Shown piece after piece: positions 7,831 to 16,593 of a DNA stretch of 64,000 nucleotides (within the stretch, counting starts at the first letter, position 1; every line of letters begins with the position of its first letter). Below the pieces are notes generated by a model. It saw only the letters and a list, made by a program, of their open reading frames with translations, was not told where the DNA came from and made no database searches. The translations under genes were made by a program, and so were the position numbers. The DNA is from Streptomyces sindenensis (GTDB lineage Bacteria; Actinomycetota; Actinomycetes; Streptomycetales; Streptomycetaceae): positions 62,001 through 126,000 of the forward strand of contig NZ_BMSG01000006.1 in NCBI RefSeq assembly GCF_014649035.1. The letters are read 5' to 3'.

Positions 7831-8304
7831 TCACCGGTTCGCGGCCAGGGTGCCGCAGTTGGTGCCGTTCTTGCCCGCCACCTCGCCGGAGATCTCGCCG
7901 CGCCACGTCACGCACAGGCCGCGTGCGTCGAGGTAGACCGGACCCGCGTACGTGGTGAAGTACCCGGTGTCCGTGACCCTCGTGGTGGGCGAGGCGAAGC
8001 CGAGCGAGGCCGTCATGTGCACGGCCGTCCCGGGATTGGTGCGGATGGTCACCACACAGTTCTTGCCGGTGGCGGAGTTGTACGTGAGGAAGACCGAGCC
8101 CTTGGAGCCGATCTGCGCGGAGTTCACCACGGCGTAGCCGCTGCCGCAGACCCCGTTGTACTGAGCGGCGGCGGCCTTCGGCGCCGCGGTGGCCCGCTGG
8201 GCGGCGGGCTCGGCCGCGACGGCGGCCGGTGCGAGCGCGACCGCGGCGCAGGCGGTGGCGGTGACAGCGGCGCCGATGGCTGACGCACGTCGGATGTTGA
8301 TCAT
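7831..8304 (-). CDS. Secreted SapA-like spore-associated protein family member
   Basis: This small exported protein has 157 residues. The first about 35 residues form a signal peptide with an Ala-rich core. The mature part contains Y-N-G-V-C-G-S-G-Y, V-F-L-T-Y-N-S-A-T-G-K-N-C, Y-A-G-P-V-Y-L and N-C-G, with four Cys likely to form disulfides. This pattern matches what I recall of SapA, the small protein released from S. coelicolor spores, and its many paralogues; the biochemical function is not known. ATG 8304 is chosen because GGGGAA lies just upstream and the signal peptide begins there; an in-frame extension to 8367 lacks both. The gene is a single transcription unit ending at the palindromic terminator. 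Confidence 0.75.
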   Translation of the reverse strand: MINIRRASAIGAAVTATACAAVALAPAAVAAEPAAQRATAAPKAAAAQYNGVCGSGYAVVNSAQIGSKGSVFLTYNSATGKNCVVTIRTNPGTAVHMTASLGFASPTTRVTDTGYFTTYAGPVYLDARGLCVTWRGEISGEVAGKNGTNCGTLAANR

Positions 8305-8480
8305 GTCGTTCCCCGGTTTCTTGATTCGTTCACTGCGCGACGCCTGGTCGGGCGCCCGGCTCCCCACCCCTCGAAGTGGTGTGAGTCACACCCTGTCGGA
8401 CAGGTCGTGACGCGGAGGAGTTGTGCTGTCTGCGCGCTGTTACGAATTCATGACACAAAGGGGCAAGATCACCTTTATTG

Positions 8481-8736
8481 ATCAGTTGCCGGGTGTCCGG
8501 CGGCGATGAGTTTCGGACGCGGCCGGGGGCGAGGGAGGCGGTGGCGTCCGTCCGGCTGACGGCGACGGACGCCGACCTGTCGATCGGGGAGGGGCCGGAG
8601 GTGGCGGACCCCCGCCCTGTCCCTGCTCCTGGCCGTGTCCGGTCGCCGGGTGGCGCTCGGCGAACTGGACGGACCGGGGGTCGGGCCGTTCGCGGGGCCG
8701 GTGGCTGAGAGCCCCGAAGGATCCGAGGAGCCCTGA
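8481..8736 (+). pseudogene. Remnant of a mycothiol-dependent maleylpyruvate isomerase-family (TIGR03083) gene
   Basis: One frame reads V-R-L-T-A-T-D-A-D-L-S-I-G-E-G-P-E-V, then the homology jumps to another frame as A-L-S-L-L-L-A-V-S-G-R-R-V-A-L and G-E-L-D-G-P-G-V. These are hallmarks of the C-terminal end of DinB-like/MDMPI-family proteins. The switch lies in a run of five C at 8609-8613, consistent with a one-base insertion. The first about two thirds of the normal gene is absent. The stop is at 8734-8736, just before the convergent trefoil gene. A sequencing error in the C run could explain the shift but not the missing N terminus. Confidence 0.6.
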
Positions 8737-8749
8737 GGGGCCGGTGGTG

Positions 8750-9424
8750 TCAGCCGGTGATCTCGAAGAGCTCGAACTGCTCCCAGGAGCCGGTGACTTC
8801 GAGGGACCGGGCGCGCAGCACGTACTGGAGTGAACCCGTGTAGCCGTTCTCCATGGCGACGAAGCGCCCGTTCAGCGCGGACTGGAGCGCCCAGCGGTCC
8901 GCGTCCTCGTTGTAGTAGAGCGTGAACCGCTCCCAGGTGCCCGCGCCGGTCGAGCGGGCGCGCAGGACGTTCTGCGTGTTGCCGGTGTAGTTCCCCTCGA
9001 CGGCTACGTAGCGGTTGTTCGCCAACGACTTCAGCGCATACGTTTCGGTGGCCTCGTGCCATTCGAAGGCGAAGCCCTCCCAGCCGCCGGTCACCTCTGC
9101 GGAACGTGCCCGCAGGACACCGGTGTTGGGGGCGGCGTAGTTCTTCTCGGTGGCCGTGAACCTTCCGTTGCGGACCGACTTCAGGGCGAACGTTCCGGAG
9201 TCGTCCGCCTGGGCGGAGGCGCTGAGGCCGTTGGCGGCCGGGGCCTGGGCTCTCCCGTCGTTCCGGGCGAATTTCGCCAGCTCGGCCCCGTCCACCCTCT
9301 CCCATCCGGCGGGCGCCGCGGCCGGCCTGTCGTTCTGCGGTGCGGCGCCCGCCGCGGGGGCGACGAGGGCGGAGGCGGCCAGGAGGGCGCTCAGGGAAAG
9401 GACGGCGGAGGTCATACGTCGCAC
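8750..9424 (-). CDS. Secreted protein with three fascin-like beta-trefoil repeats
   Basis: This exported protein of 224 residues has a signal peptide at residues 1-27, a linker to about 75, then three copies of a repeat of about 50 residues starting near 79, 129 and 178. Each copy contains (F/Y/W)-A-L-(K/Q)-S, N-(G/N)-R-(F/Y), an aromatic-containing turn, V-L-R-A-R-S and W-E-x-F. Three such units form one beta-trefoil, as in fascin and actin-cross-linking-like domains, and in bacteria such folds often bind carbohydrates. GTG 9424 is preceded by GAGGAAG. The ligand is unknown. The protein has no catalytic motif and no wall-anchoring signal. Confidence 0.7.
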   Translation of the reverse strand: MRRMTSAVLSLSALLAASALVAPAAGAAPQNDRPAAAPAGWERVDGAELAKFARNDGRAQAPAANGLSASAQADDSGTFALKSVRNGRFTATEKNYAAPNTGVLRARSAEVTGGWEGFAFEWHEATETYALKSLANNRYVAVEGNYTGNTQNVLRARSTGAGTWERFTLYYNEDADRWALQSALNGRFVAMENGYTGSLQYVLRARSLEVTGSWEQFELFEITG

Positions 9425-9795
9425 GGGTCTTCCTCACATGTGGTCGATGGATTCCGTGGCGGAGGGAAATGAAGGCGTCGGCCGCTGCTCGTGAGCTTGC
9501 CGAGAATCGCCTTTTCTCCGCGGAGATGCAGGCCGAAAGGTCCGGTCAAGTGGCCTCAGAATAGAGGCATTTCACTATTTCCGGCAATCTTTTTATGCGG
9601 CTTCGGTAATTCTGCCCGGCGACATGGTGAATATTCTGTTCCGTGGTATTCCGTTCACTCTGACGCGGCTCTGCCCCGCAGGTCGGGCGCGTACGTCCTC
9701 TTTCCTATATGGCATGTACCCGACAGAATCCAAGGGTCCCGCCCGGTCAGGCCCGGCCCGGTCCGGCTCCCCCACGGCCCTTGGAGGCACCCCGC
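9425..9795. other. Divergent intergenic region between trefoil and phospholipase genes
   Basis: This is relatively AT-rich for the genome, particularly 9560-9650 and 9700-9720, and should carry divergent promoters for the two secreted-protein genes. No clear paired -35/-10 or operator was identified. Confidence 0.4.
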
Positions 9796-10749
9796 ATGTC
9801 CACCCCTGCGCGCACGCCCGACCCCGCGTCCTCGTCCCGGCTCTCCCGGCTCTCCATACCCTCCCGCCGAGGCTTTCTGGCCGGTGCCCTCGCCGTATCC
9901 GCCACCGCGATCGTCGGTGCGGCACCCGCCGTCGCCGCCACGCGGGAGAAGGCCCGGGCGGTCCGGGGCGTGCAGGACTGGATGGCCGCCCTGCCCGACG
10001 GCACCGCGCTCCAGCGGCTGACGATCCCGGGGACGCACGACTCGGGGGCCCGGTTCGGAGGGCCCTGGTCGGAGTGCCAGAACACCACGGTCGCCCAGCA
10101 GTTGACGAGTGGCATCCGCTTCCTCGACGTGCGCTGCCGGCTGATCGACGGCTCGTTCGCGATCCACCACGGGGCGTCGTTCCAGAACATGATGTTCGGC
10201 GATGTCCTCATCGCCTGCCGGGACTTCCTCGCCGCGCGCCCCACCGAGACCGTGCTGATGCGGGTCAAGCAGGAGTACTCCTCCGCGAGCGACGCCGCGT
10301 TCCGGGCGGTCTTCGACGACTACCTGGACCGACGGGGCTGGCGGTCCCTGTTCCGCCTCGACTCCGACCTCCCCGACCTCGGCGGGGCCCGGGGCAAGGT
10401 GGTGCTGCTCGCGGACAACGGCGGGCTGCCCGGGGTGCGGTACGCGGACCCGGCGCTCTTCGACATCCAGGACGACTACATGGCGGAGCCGTTCGCGAAG
10501 TACCCGAAGATCGAGGCACAGTTCCGCAAGGCGGCCTCGCGGCCGGGCGCGTTCTACATGAACTACGTCTCCACCGCCGCCCTCATGCCGCCCCGCTGGA
10601 ACGCCGACCGGCTCAACCCGCAGGTGCACGCCTTCCTGGAGCGCGCGGAGACCGCCGGATGGACGGGTCTCGGCATCGTCCCGCTGGACTATCCGAACCA
10701 GCGGTCCGGCCTCGTCGAGTCGTTGATCCGGCACAACCCGGTCGGCTGA
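9796..10749 (+). CDS. Phosphatidylinositol-specific phospholipase C, Tat-exported
   Basis: This 317-residue enzyme of the bacterial PI-PLC family cleaves phosphatidylinositol to diacylglycerol and cyclic inositol phosphate. A twin-arginine signal S-R-R-G-F-L-A-G lies at residues 23-30, with cleavage predicted near 48. Catalytic His candidates are His 81 in I-P-G-T-H-D-S-G and the His pair at 124-125 in A-I-H-H-G. The downstream segments D-V-R and L-L-A-D-N-G fit the TIM-barrel fold. ATG 9796 follows TTGGAGG by 8 bp. The frame extends upstream but without ribosome site or signal-peptide logic. Tat export suggests the enzyme folds in the cytoplasm. It probably scavenges or attacks host or environmental lipids. 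Confidence 0.88.
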   Translation: MSTPARTPDPASSSRLSRLSIPSRRGFLAGALAVSATAIVGAAPAVAATREKARAVRGVQDWMAALPDGTALQRLTIPGTHDSGARFGGPWSECQNTTVAQQLTSGIRFLDVRCRLIDGSFAIHHGASFQNMMFGDVLIACRDFLAARPTETVLMRVKQEYSSASDAAFRAVFDDYLDRRGWRSLFRLDSDLPDLGGARGKVVLLADNGGLPGVRYADPALFDIQDDYMAEPFAKYPKIEAQFRKAASRPGAFYMNYVSTAALMPPRWNADRLNPQVHAFLERAETAGWTGLGIVPLDYPNQRSGLVESLIRHNPVG

Positions 10750-10887
10750 CCTCTGCCGGGTGATCCCGGGCTGTTGACCCCGGTCGGCTGACCCCGGCCG
10801 GGTGACCCCGGTCGGCTGACCCCGGCCGGGTGACCCCGGTCGGCTGATCCCGGTCGGCTGGTCCCGACCGCCTGATCCCGGGCGGCC
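10738..10887. repeat. 28-bp GC-rich tandem repeat (two 14-bp halves)
   Basis: Units beginning GGTCGGCTGACCCC recur at 10782, 10810 and 10838 (period 28), alternating with CGGCCGGGTGACCCC, with degenerate flanking copies. The array fills the convergent gap between the phospholipase and the histidine kinase. Confidence 0.85.
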
Positions 10888-12447
10888 TCACATCTCCGGC
10901 GGCGGCGTCGGCGCCCCCGGCAGCGTCAGGGCCGCGACCGTGCCGGGGCCCCCGTCCGGGGCCGGGCGCAGGGTGATCGTGCCGCCCGCCTGGTGCACCG
11001 TGCGGGCCACGATGGACAGGCCCAGGCCCGAGCCGGGGAGCTGGCGGGCGGTCGGGGAACGCCAGAAGCGTTCGAAGACGTGGGGGAGTTCCTCGGCGGG
11101 GATGCCGGGGCCCCGGTCCCGTACCGTCAGCTCGCCCCGGTGCAGCCGCACGTCGACCGTGGCGCGCGGCGGGCTGAACTTCACCGCGTTGTCCAGGACG
11201 TTGACGATCGCCCTCTCCAGCGCGGCCGGCTCCGCCCGTACGTACCAGGGGGCCAGGTCCTCCGTGATCGTCAGCTCCGGGCCGCGCAGGCGGGCCCGGC
11301 GCAGGGCGGTGCGGGTGATCTCGTGCAGGGCCACCACCTGGAGCGGGCCCGGCTCGGCCGCGTCCGGACGGGCGAGCTCCTGGAGGTCACCGATCAGCGC
11401 GGCCAGCTCCGTCATCTGGGCCTTCACCGAGGCCATCAGCGCCTTGCGGTCCTCCGCCGGGATCACCCGGCCCGTCTCGTCGCTGCGGGCCAGCAGTTCC
11501 ACGTTCGTCCGCAGCGAGGTCAGCGGGGTGCGCAGCTCGTGCCCCGCGTCCGCGATCAACTGCGACTGGCGGTCGCGCGAGGAGGCCAGGCGGGCGGCCA
11601 TGGAGTTGAAGGAGTTCGACAGCCGGGCGATCTCGTCCTCGCCGTCGACCGGGATCCGTACGGTCAAGTCCTCGGTGCGTGCCACGTGTTCGACCGCGTC
11701 GGTGAGTTCGTCCACCGGGCGCAGCCCCGCCCGCGCCACCCACAGCCCGGCCGCGCCCGCGCCGACGACGCCGATGCCGCCGACGAGGGCCAGCACCCAG
11801 GCGAGCGTGGACAGCGGCGCGTCGATCTCGCTGAGCGGGCGGGCCACCGAGACCGCCAGGTCGTTGTTGGCCTGGCCGGAGCTGACCACCGGCGGCAGCT
11901 TGCGCGTGTAGACCCGCATCGCCTGTCCGGCGTCGTTCTCCGTCGTGTGCAGGGCGTCGGCCTCGCGCCCCGCCGCCACCGCGATGTCGCTGGGCTGGGC
12001 CGGGACGGGCGTCGTGTTCGGGGCCGTGCAGTAGTCGCCGTTGGCCGCGACGATCTGCACCGTGTACTGGCCGGGGAACTCCTGGGCGGGCAACTGCCCT
12101 CCGCTCAGACACGAGGACAGCAGATCGCGCATCGGCGCGTTGTCCATCTTCGCGTTGCGCAACGAGTCGTCGAGCTGGTCCTCCAACTGCTCCCGGGTCA
12201 CGAACCAGCACGCCACCGCCACCGCCGCGACCGCCACCGCCACCGCCGTGGCCACCAGCAGAGCCAGCCGCGAGCGCAGCGGCAGCGCCCGGAACCGGCG
12301 CAGCGGACCCCTGCCCCGCCGCCCGCGCCCGGTCGTGGCAGCCGTCGACCCGCTCATGCCTTCCTGCCTCCGCCCGTCGGAGATGGGCGACGACCCGCTC
12401 ATGCCTTCCTGCCCCCGCCCGTCCGCGATGGGCGACGACCCGCTCAC
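10888..12447 (-). CDS. MprB-like sensor histidine kinase
   Basis: This membrane histidine kinase is paired with the response regulator immediately upstream. From GTG 12447 it is 519 residues: a repeated N-terminal leader (1-45), TM1 at about 61-83, an extracytoplasmic sensor at about 84-215, TM2 at about 216-238, HAMP to about 290, HisKA with H-E-L-R-T-P (His 303), N-box N-V-L-D-N-A, then D-R-G-P-G-I-P and G-S-G-L-G-L-S. Its start overlaps the regulator stop in a GTGA. Two further starts, ATG 12402 and ATG 12357, lie exactly 45 and 90 bp on, each preceded by AGGAAGGC, because the initiation region is duplicated. The neighbourhood (HtrA-like protease, regulator, kinase) resembles the PepD-MprA-MprB envelope-stress set of mycobacteria. 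Confidence 0.88.
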   Translation of the reverse strand: MSGSSPIADGRGQEGMSGSSPISDGRRQEGMSGSTAATTGRGRRGRGPLRRFRALPLRSRLALLVATAVAVAVAAVAVACWFVTREQLEDQLDDSLRNAKMDNAPMRDLLSSCLSGGQLPAQEFPGQYTVQIVAANGDYCTAPNTTPVPAQPSDIAVAAGREADALHTTENDAGQAMRVYTRKLPPVVSSGQANNDLAVSVARPLSEIDAPLSTLAWVLALVGGIGVVGAGAAGLWVARAGLRPVDELTDAVEHVARTEDLTVRIPVDGEDEIARLSNSFNSMAARLASSRDRQSQLIADAGHELRTPLTSLRTNVELLARSDETGRVIPAEDRKALMASVKAQMTELAALIGDLQELARPDAAEPGPLQVVALHEITRTALRRARLRGPELTITEDLAPWYVRAEPAALERAIVNVLDNAVKFSPPRATVDVRLHRGELTVRDRGPGIPAEELPHVFERFWRSPTARQLPGSGLGLSIVARTVHQAGGTITLRPAPDGGPGTVAALTLPGAPTPPPEM

Positions 12448-13184
12448 GCCTCCCCGCTCCCGCCCGTCCGCAGCGCGTACCCCACCCCGCGCACGGTGTG
12501 GACGAGGCGCGGCTCGCCGCCCGCCTCCGTCTTGCGGCGCAGGTACATCACGTACACGTCCAGGGAGTTGGAGCTCGGCTCGAAGTCGAAGCCCCAGACG
12601 GCCTTGAGGATCTGCTCCCGGGTCAGCACCTGGCGGGGGTGGGACAGGAACATCTCAAGGAGCGTGAACTCGGTGCGGGTCAGCTCCACCCGCCGCCCGC
12701 CCCGGGTGACCTCGCGGGTCGACAGGTCCATCCGCAGGTCCGCGAAGGACAGGACGTCGTCGTCGGGGGCCTCCGCGCCCGCCGCCGCTGCCGACGCGTA
12801 CGAGCTGCGGCGCAGCAGGGCCCGGATCCTGGCGAACAGCTCGTCCAGCTCGAACGGCTTGACCAGGTAGTCGTCCGCCCCGGCGTCGAGGCCGGTGACC
12901 CGGTCCCCGACGGTGTCGCGGGCGGTGAGCATCAGGATGGGCGTGGTCGAGCCGGTGGCCCGGATGCGCCGGGCGGCGGTGAGGCCGTCCATCCGGGGCA
13001 TCTGGATGTCCAGGACGATGAGGTCGGGGGCGTACGTCTCGACCACCGCCAGGGCGTCGTACCCGTCGACCGCGACCTGCGTCCCGTACCCCTCGAAGGC
13101 GAGGCTGCGCCGCAGCGCCTCGCGCACGGCCGGCTCGTCGTCGACGATCAGGATGCGCTGGGGATCGTCTTCGGCGGGGCTCAT
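12444..13184 (-). CDS. MprA-like OmpR-family response regulator
   Basis: This 246-residue response regulator is the cognate partner of the overlapping kinase gene. The receiver domain has the acidic pair in I-V-D-D-E-P (Asp 15-16), phospho-acceptor Asp 59 in I-V-L-D-I-Q-M-P, and Lys in V-K-P-F-E. After an Ala-rich linker, a winged-helix DNA-binding domain follows with L-T-R-T-E-F-T-L-L and S-L-D-V-Y-V. ATG 13184 begins just before the conserved first strand and has GAGGA upstream; the frame extends 18 codons further without support. The protease gene ends about 70 bp further upstream on the same strand, so protease, regulator and kinase may be co-transcribed. Confidence 0.88.
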   Translation of the reverse strand: MSPAEDDPQRILIVDDEPAVREALRRSLAFEGYGTQVAVDGYDALAVVETYAPDLIVLDIQMPRMDGLTAARRIRATGSTTPILMLTARDTVGDRVTGLDAGADDYLVKPFELDELFARIRALLRRSSYASAAAAGAEAPDDDVLSFADLRMDLSTREVTRGGRRVELTRTEFTLLEMFLSHPRQVLTREQILKAVWGFDFEPSSNSLDVYVMYLRRKTEAGGEPRLVHTVRGVGYALRTGGSGEA

Positions 13185-13254
13185 CGCTGTCTGGTCCTCT
13201 TCTCGTGTCGACCCGGTCCGTCCGCCCTGCGCGGGCACTCTCAGCCTCGCACGG

Positions 13255-14343
13255 TCAGGAGCCGTTCCCGGCGCGCAGGGTGTCCAGGTCGGCCTTGAGC
13301 GTGTTCACCGGGATCGCGAAGCCGAGACCCACGCTTCCGGCCGCGGAACCGCTGCCCGCTGCAGACGAACTGGGCGAGTACATGGCCGAGTTGATCCCGA
13401 TGATCTCGCCGTTCATGTTGATCAGCGCGCCACCGGAGTTGCCGGGGTTGAGCGAGGCGTCGGTCTGGAGCGCCTTGTACGTGGTGGTCTCCTCGCCCGT
13501 GTCGCCGTTGAACTGCTGCCCGCCGAACTCGAAGGGCCACTCCTGGCCGCCACCCTGCCGGCCCTGACCCTGCCCGGAGCCGCCGGAGTCGTCCTTGGCG
13601 ACCGTCACGTCCCGGTCGAGTGCGGAGACGATCCCGCTGGTGACGGTGCCGGTCAGGCCCTCCGGCGAGCCGATCGCCACGACCTGCTCGCCGACCTTGA
13701 CCTTGGAGGAGTCGCCCAGCGGCGCCGTCTTCAGCCCGCTCGCGTTCCGGAGCTTGATGAGCGCCAGGTCCTTGTCGGGGTCGGTGCCCACGACGTCGGC
13801 GGTGTACGTCTTGCCGGTGGAGAGGGTGACCTGGATCTGCTGGGCGCCCGAGATGACGTGGTTGTTGGTGACGATCTCGCCGTCCTCGGTGATCACCACA
13901 CCGGACCCGGTGGACCTGCCCGCCGAGGAGGCCGCGCCGATCTCCACGATCGCGGGCGAGACCGCCTCCGCGACGCCCGCCACCGTGCCCTTGCTGCTCT
14001 GCGCGACGGTGGTGCCGTTGACCGCGCCGCCCGAAGCGGTGGCGGCCGCGTTCTGGCCGTTCAGATGGCCGACGAGCGTGGCGGTGCCGCCGCCGATCAC
14101 ACCCGCCGCGATCGCCACCGCCGCCAGCAGCGCCACCGGCCGCTTCGCCCTGCGCCTGCCGGCGGTGGGGGCGTACGCGGGCGGCGGGGGGTAACCGCCC
14201 GCAGCGCTGTCGTACGCCGTTGCGCCCGTTGCGCCCGTTGTGCCGTCGTACGCCGTGGCGTAGGAGGGGGCGTACGGGTACGAGGTCGGGTCCTGGTCCG
14301 TCGAGTGCGCGCCGCTCGGGCGAAGGTTCTCCGTCATGTCCAC
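13255..14343 (-). CDS. HtrA/PepD-like membrane-anchored serine protease without PDZ domain
   Basis: This 362-residue trypsin-like protease of the DegP/HtrA class acts outside the membrane in protein quality control. It has a Tyr/Pro/Gly-rich cytoplasmic segment at 1-62, a single TM at about 69-92, then the protease domain with His 162 (T-N-N-H-V-I-S), Asp 192 (D-K-D-L-A-L-I) and Ser 303 (N-P-G-N-S-G-G-A). The protein ends about 60 residues after the catalytic Ser, so the C-terminal PDZ typical of HtrA is absent. GTG 14343 and ATG 14337 are alternative starts. It heads the group with the MprA/MprB-like pair, suggesting envelope-stress control as in mycobacteria. Confidence 0.85.
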   Translation of the reverse strand: MDMTENLRPSGAHSTDQDPTSYPYAPSYATAYDGTTGATGATAYDSAAGGYPPPPAYAPTAGRRRAKRPVALLAAVAIAAGVIGGGTATLVGHLNGQNAAATASGGAVNGTTVAQSSKGTVAGVAEAVSPAIVEIGAASSAGRSTGSGVVITEDGEIVTNNHVISGAQQIQVTLSTGKTYTADVVGTDPDKDLALIKLRNASGLKTAPLGDSSKVKVGEQVVAIGSPEGLTGTVTSGIVSALDRDVTVAKDDSGGSGQGQGRQGGGQEWPFEFGGQQFNGDTGEETTTYKALQTDASLNPGNSGGALINMNGEIIGINSAMYSPSSSAAGSGSAAGSVGLGFAIPVNTLKADLDTLRAGNGS

Positions 14344-14440
14344 CAGGCTGAGCGGCGAAGATGAGAACGGCCTGAGTACGTCCTGAGAAGCCCGGAAGAA
14401 CCGCGTATGCCCGCTGTAAAGACCCGGCGGGGGCCGGCGG

Positions 14441-15481
14441 TCAGACGGACGGTGTGGGCTCTCCGCAGCCGCACGAGCGCCGGACCACCAGCGCCGAGGG
14501 GAACTGCTTCAGCCGCTCCCGCCGCGATCCCGAGACCCGCAGCGCGTCGTCCAGGACCAGGTCCACGGCCGCCCGTGCCATCGCCGGACGGTCGGAGTGG
14601 ACCGTGGTCAGCGGCGGGTCCGTGAGACCCGCCTCCTTCACGTCGTCGAAGCCCGCCACCGCCAGCTCGCCCGGCACGTCGATGCGCAGCTCGCGGGCGG
14701 CCCGCAGCACGCCGAAGGCCTGGTCGTCCGTGGCGCAGAAGATCGCCGGCGGCCGGTCGGGGCCGGAGAGGAGACCGAGGGCCACCTGGTAGGCGTCGTA
14801 GCGGTTGTACGGGGCCTGGAACAGCCGGCCCTCCGTGGAGCGGCCCGACTCGTGCATCGCCCGCCGCCAGCCCTCGACGTGGTCGGCGACCGGGTCGCCG
14901 ACCGCCGGGGTCTCCTCCGTCCCGCCGAGGCAGGCCACGTACGGATGGCCGTGCTCCAGCAGATGCCGGGTGGCGAGCTGGGCGCCGCCCACGTCGTCGG
15001 TGACGACGGCGACGTCGTCGATCGCCTCGGGGCGCTCGTGCAGCAGGACGACCCGGGCGTCCCAGGCCTCGATCTCGGCGGCGGCGCGCTCGCTGGGGCC
15101 CTGGCTGACCAGGATCAGCCCGGAGACCCGCATCCCGAGGAAAGCCCGCAGATAGTGGACCTCGCGCTCGTCGCGGTAGTCGGAATTGCCGACCAGCACC
15201 ATTTTCCCGCGCTCGGCGGCGGCCTGTTCGACCGCGTGCGCCATCTCCGCGAAGAACGGCTGGCGGGCGTCCGGCACGATCATGCCTATGAGGTCCGTGC
15301 GGCGCGAGGCCATGGCCTGGGCGACCCGGTCGGGCCGGTAGCCCAGCTGCTTGATCGCGGCGAGCACCCGCTCGCGCGTGGCCGGGGCGACCGGCCGGGG
15401 TCCGTTGTTGATGACGTAGCTGACGACCGCGGTCGACGTCCCCGCCAGTCTCGCCACATCGTCCCGCGTCACCTTGGCCAC
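14441..15481 (-). CDS. LacI-family transcriptional regulator
   Basis: This 346-residue repressor-type protein has an N-terminal helix-turn-helix, [19 protein letters not shown], and hinge helix R-V-A-Q-A-M-A-S. A periplasmic-binding-protein-like effector domain follows, with G-M-I-V-P-D near the start and A-V-A-G-F-D-D near the end. Such proteins usually sense sugars or nucleosides. The C terminus has R-R-S-C-G-C-G. No sugar operon is adjacent; the flanking genes are the HtrA-like protease and glnR, an arrangement I recall as conserved in Streptomyces. The effector cannot be deduced. Confidence 0.9.
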   Translation of the reverse strand: MAKVTRDDVARLAGTSTAVVSYVINNGPRPVAPATRERVLAAIKQLGYRPDRVAQAMASRRTDLIGMIVPDARQPFFAEMAHAVEQAAAERGKMVLVGNSDYRDEREVHYLRAFLGMRVSGLILVSQGPSERAAAEIEAWDARVVLLHERPEAIDDVAVVTDDVGGAQLATRHLLEHGHPYVACLGGTEETPAVGDPVADHVEGWRRAMHESGRSTEGRLFQAPYNRYDAYQVALGLLSGPDRPPAIFCATDDQAFGVLRAARELRIDVPGELAVAGFDDVKEAGLTDPPLTTVHSDRPAMARAAVDLVLDDALRVSGSRRERLKQFPSALVVRRSCGCGEPTPSV

Positions 15482-15505
15482 GCGCGGCAGTCTACGCGGA
15501 TGGAC

Positions 15506-16324
15506 CTATCCCTTGGCAGCCCGGACCGGGGCTTCTTGCTCCGCCGTGGCCGAAGAGGACTGCTCCGAACGGGCGACAGGCCGGGAGTCGGGTCCCTCCG
15601 CCTTCGGCCGCCCGCCCGCGCGCTCCTTCGCCTCCTCCGCCGCGCGCTCCACCTTCTCCGGGACGACGAAGCGGTAGCCGACGTTGCGGACGGTCCCGAT
15701 CAGCGACTCGTGCTCGGGGCCGAGCTTGGCGCGCAGCCGCCGTACGTGGACGTCGACCGTCCGCGTACCGCCGAAGTAGTCGTACCCCCAGACCTCCTGG
15801 AGGAGCTGGGCGCGGGTGAACACCCGGCCCGGGTGCTGGGCCAGGTATTTCAGCAGTTCGAATTCCTTGAAGGTCAGGTCCAGGACCCGGCCCTTGAGTT
15901 TCGCGCTGTACGTCGCCTCGTCGACGGAGAGATCACCGTTGCGGATCTCCATCGGGGAGTCGTCGGAGGTGATCTGCTGGCGGCCCATGGCGAGCCGCAG
16001 CCGCGCCTCGACCTCCGCCGGTCCCGCCGTGTCCAGCAGGACGTCGTCCACGCCCCAGTCGGCGGTGACGGCCGCGAGACCGCCCTCGGTGACGACGAGG
16101 ATCAGCGGGCAGCCGGGTCCCGTGGACCGCAGCAGCTGACAGAGCGAGCGGACCTGCGGAAGGTCGCGCCGCCCGTCGACGAGGATCACGTCGGCGCCCG
16201 GGGTGTCCACGAGGGCCGGGCCCTCGGCGGGGGCCACGCGCACGCTGTGGAGCAGAAGGCCGAGGGCGGGAAGCACCTCCGTCGACGGCTGGAGTGCGTT
16301 CGTCAGAAGCAGCAGTGAACTCAT
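15506..16324 (-). CDS. glnR: GlnR, global nitrogen-metabolism regulator
   Basis: This 272-residue OmpR-like regulator controls nitrogen assimilation genes (glnA, amtB, gdhA, nirB) in Streptomyces. The N-terminal receiver-like domain has V-I-L-V-D-G-R-R-D but lacks the acidic pocket, Thr and Lys of phosphorylated receivers, as known for orphan GlnR. The winged-helix domain has L-T-F-K-E-F-E-L-L and [14 protein letters not shown] charged, poorly conserved tail of about 45 residues follows. No kinase gene accompanies it. The 269-bp upstream region is shared with the divergent hydrolase and holds a GlnR-box-like pair at 16508-16523. Confidence 0.93.
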   Translation of the reverse strand: MSSLLLLTNALQPSTEVLPALGLLLHSVRVAPAEGPALVDTPGADVILVDGRRDLPQVRSLCQLLRSTGPGCPLILVVTEGGLAAVTADWGVDDVLLDTAGPAEVEARLRLAMGRQQITSDDSPMEIRNGDLSVDEATYSAKLKGRVLDLTFKEFELLKYLAQHPGRVFTRAQLLQEVWGYDYFGGTRTVDVHVRRLRAKLGPEHESLIGTVRNVGYRFVVPEKVERAAEEAKERAGGRPKAEGPDSRPVARSEQSSSATAEQEAPVRAAKG

Positions 16325-16507
16325 CGCCGCCCACCTGCCCGGTTCGGTCGATCGTGTTGCACGGTTCGCTCGCCCATTACGTCGGTCCTCCTCGTTCCCT
16401 GCGAGAGGGGCACTCCCGGGCCGGACCCGGGGGAGTATGCGGCACTGCTTCGTACGTCAAGCGGGTGTTGCGTGCGGTCCCGCGCCCCGGGGACCGCTGA
16501 GCTTGTG

Positions 16508-16523
16508 GAAACGTCGTCGTAAC
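16508..16523 (+). promoter_or_regulatory. GlnR-box-like half-site pair
   Basis: GAAAC (16508-16512), six bases, then GTAAC (16519-16523) match the internal b-a half-site spacing of the GlnR consensus (GTnAC-n6-GAAAC repeated). The outer half-sites are not evident. It lies in the glnR/hydrolase intergenic region. Confidence 0.4.
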
Positions 16524-16593
16524 AACGCCCGTAAAGCACAAAAGGACCCGGGGGCTGCTTTGCCCGGATCCTCTTCGCAGCAGAATAGCCCAC

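Noticed and set aside
8475..9437. 320-codon leftward frame across the trefoil gene and the remnant
   Set aside because: Arg/Pro-rich shadow in the wrong frame of the trefoil gene.
10738..10887. Possible CRISPR or replication iterons in the 28-bp repeat array
   Set aside because: Units are directly abutting without unique spacers, lie between convergent genes, and have no cas or rep genes nearby.
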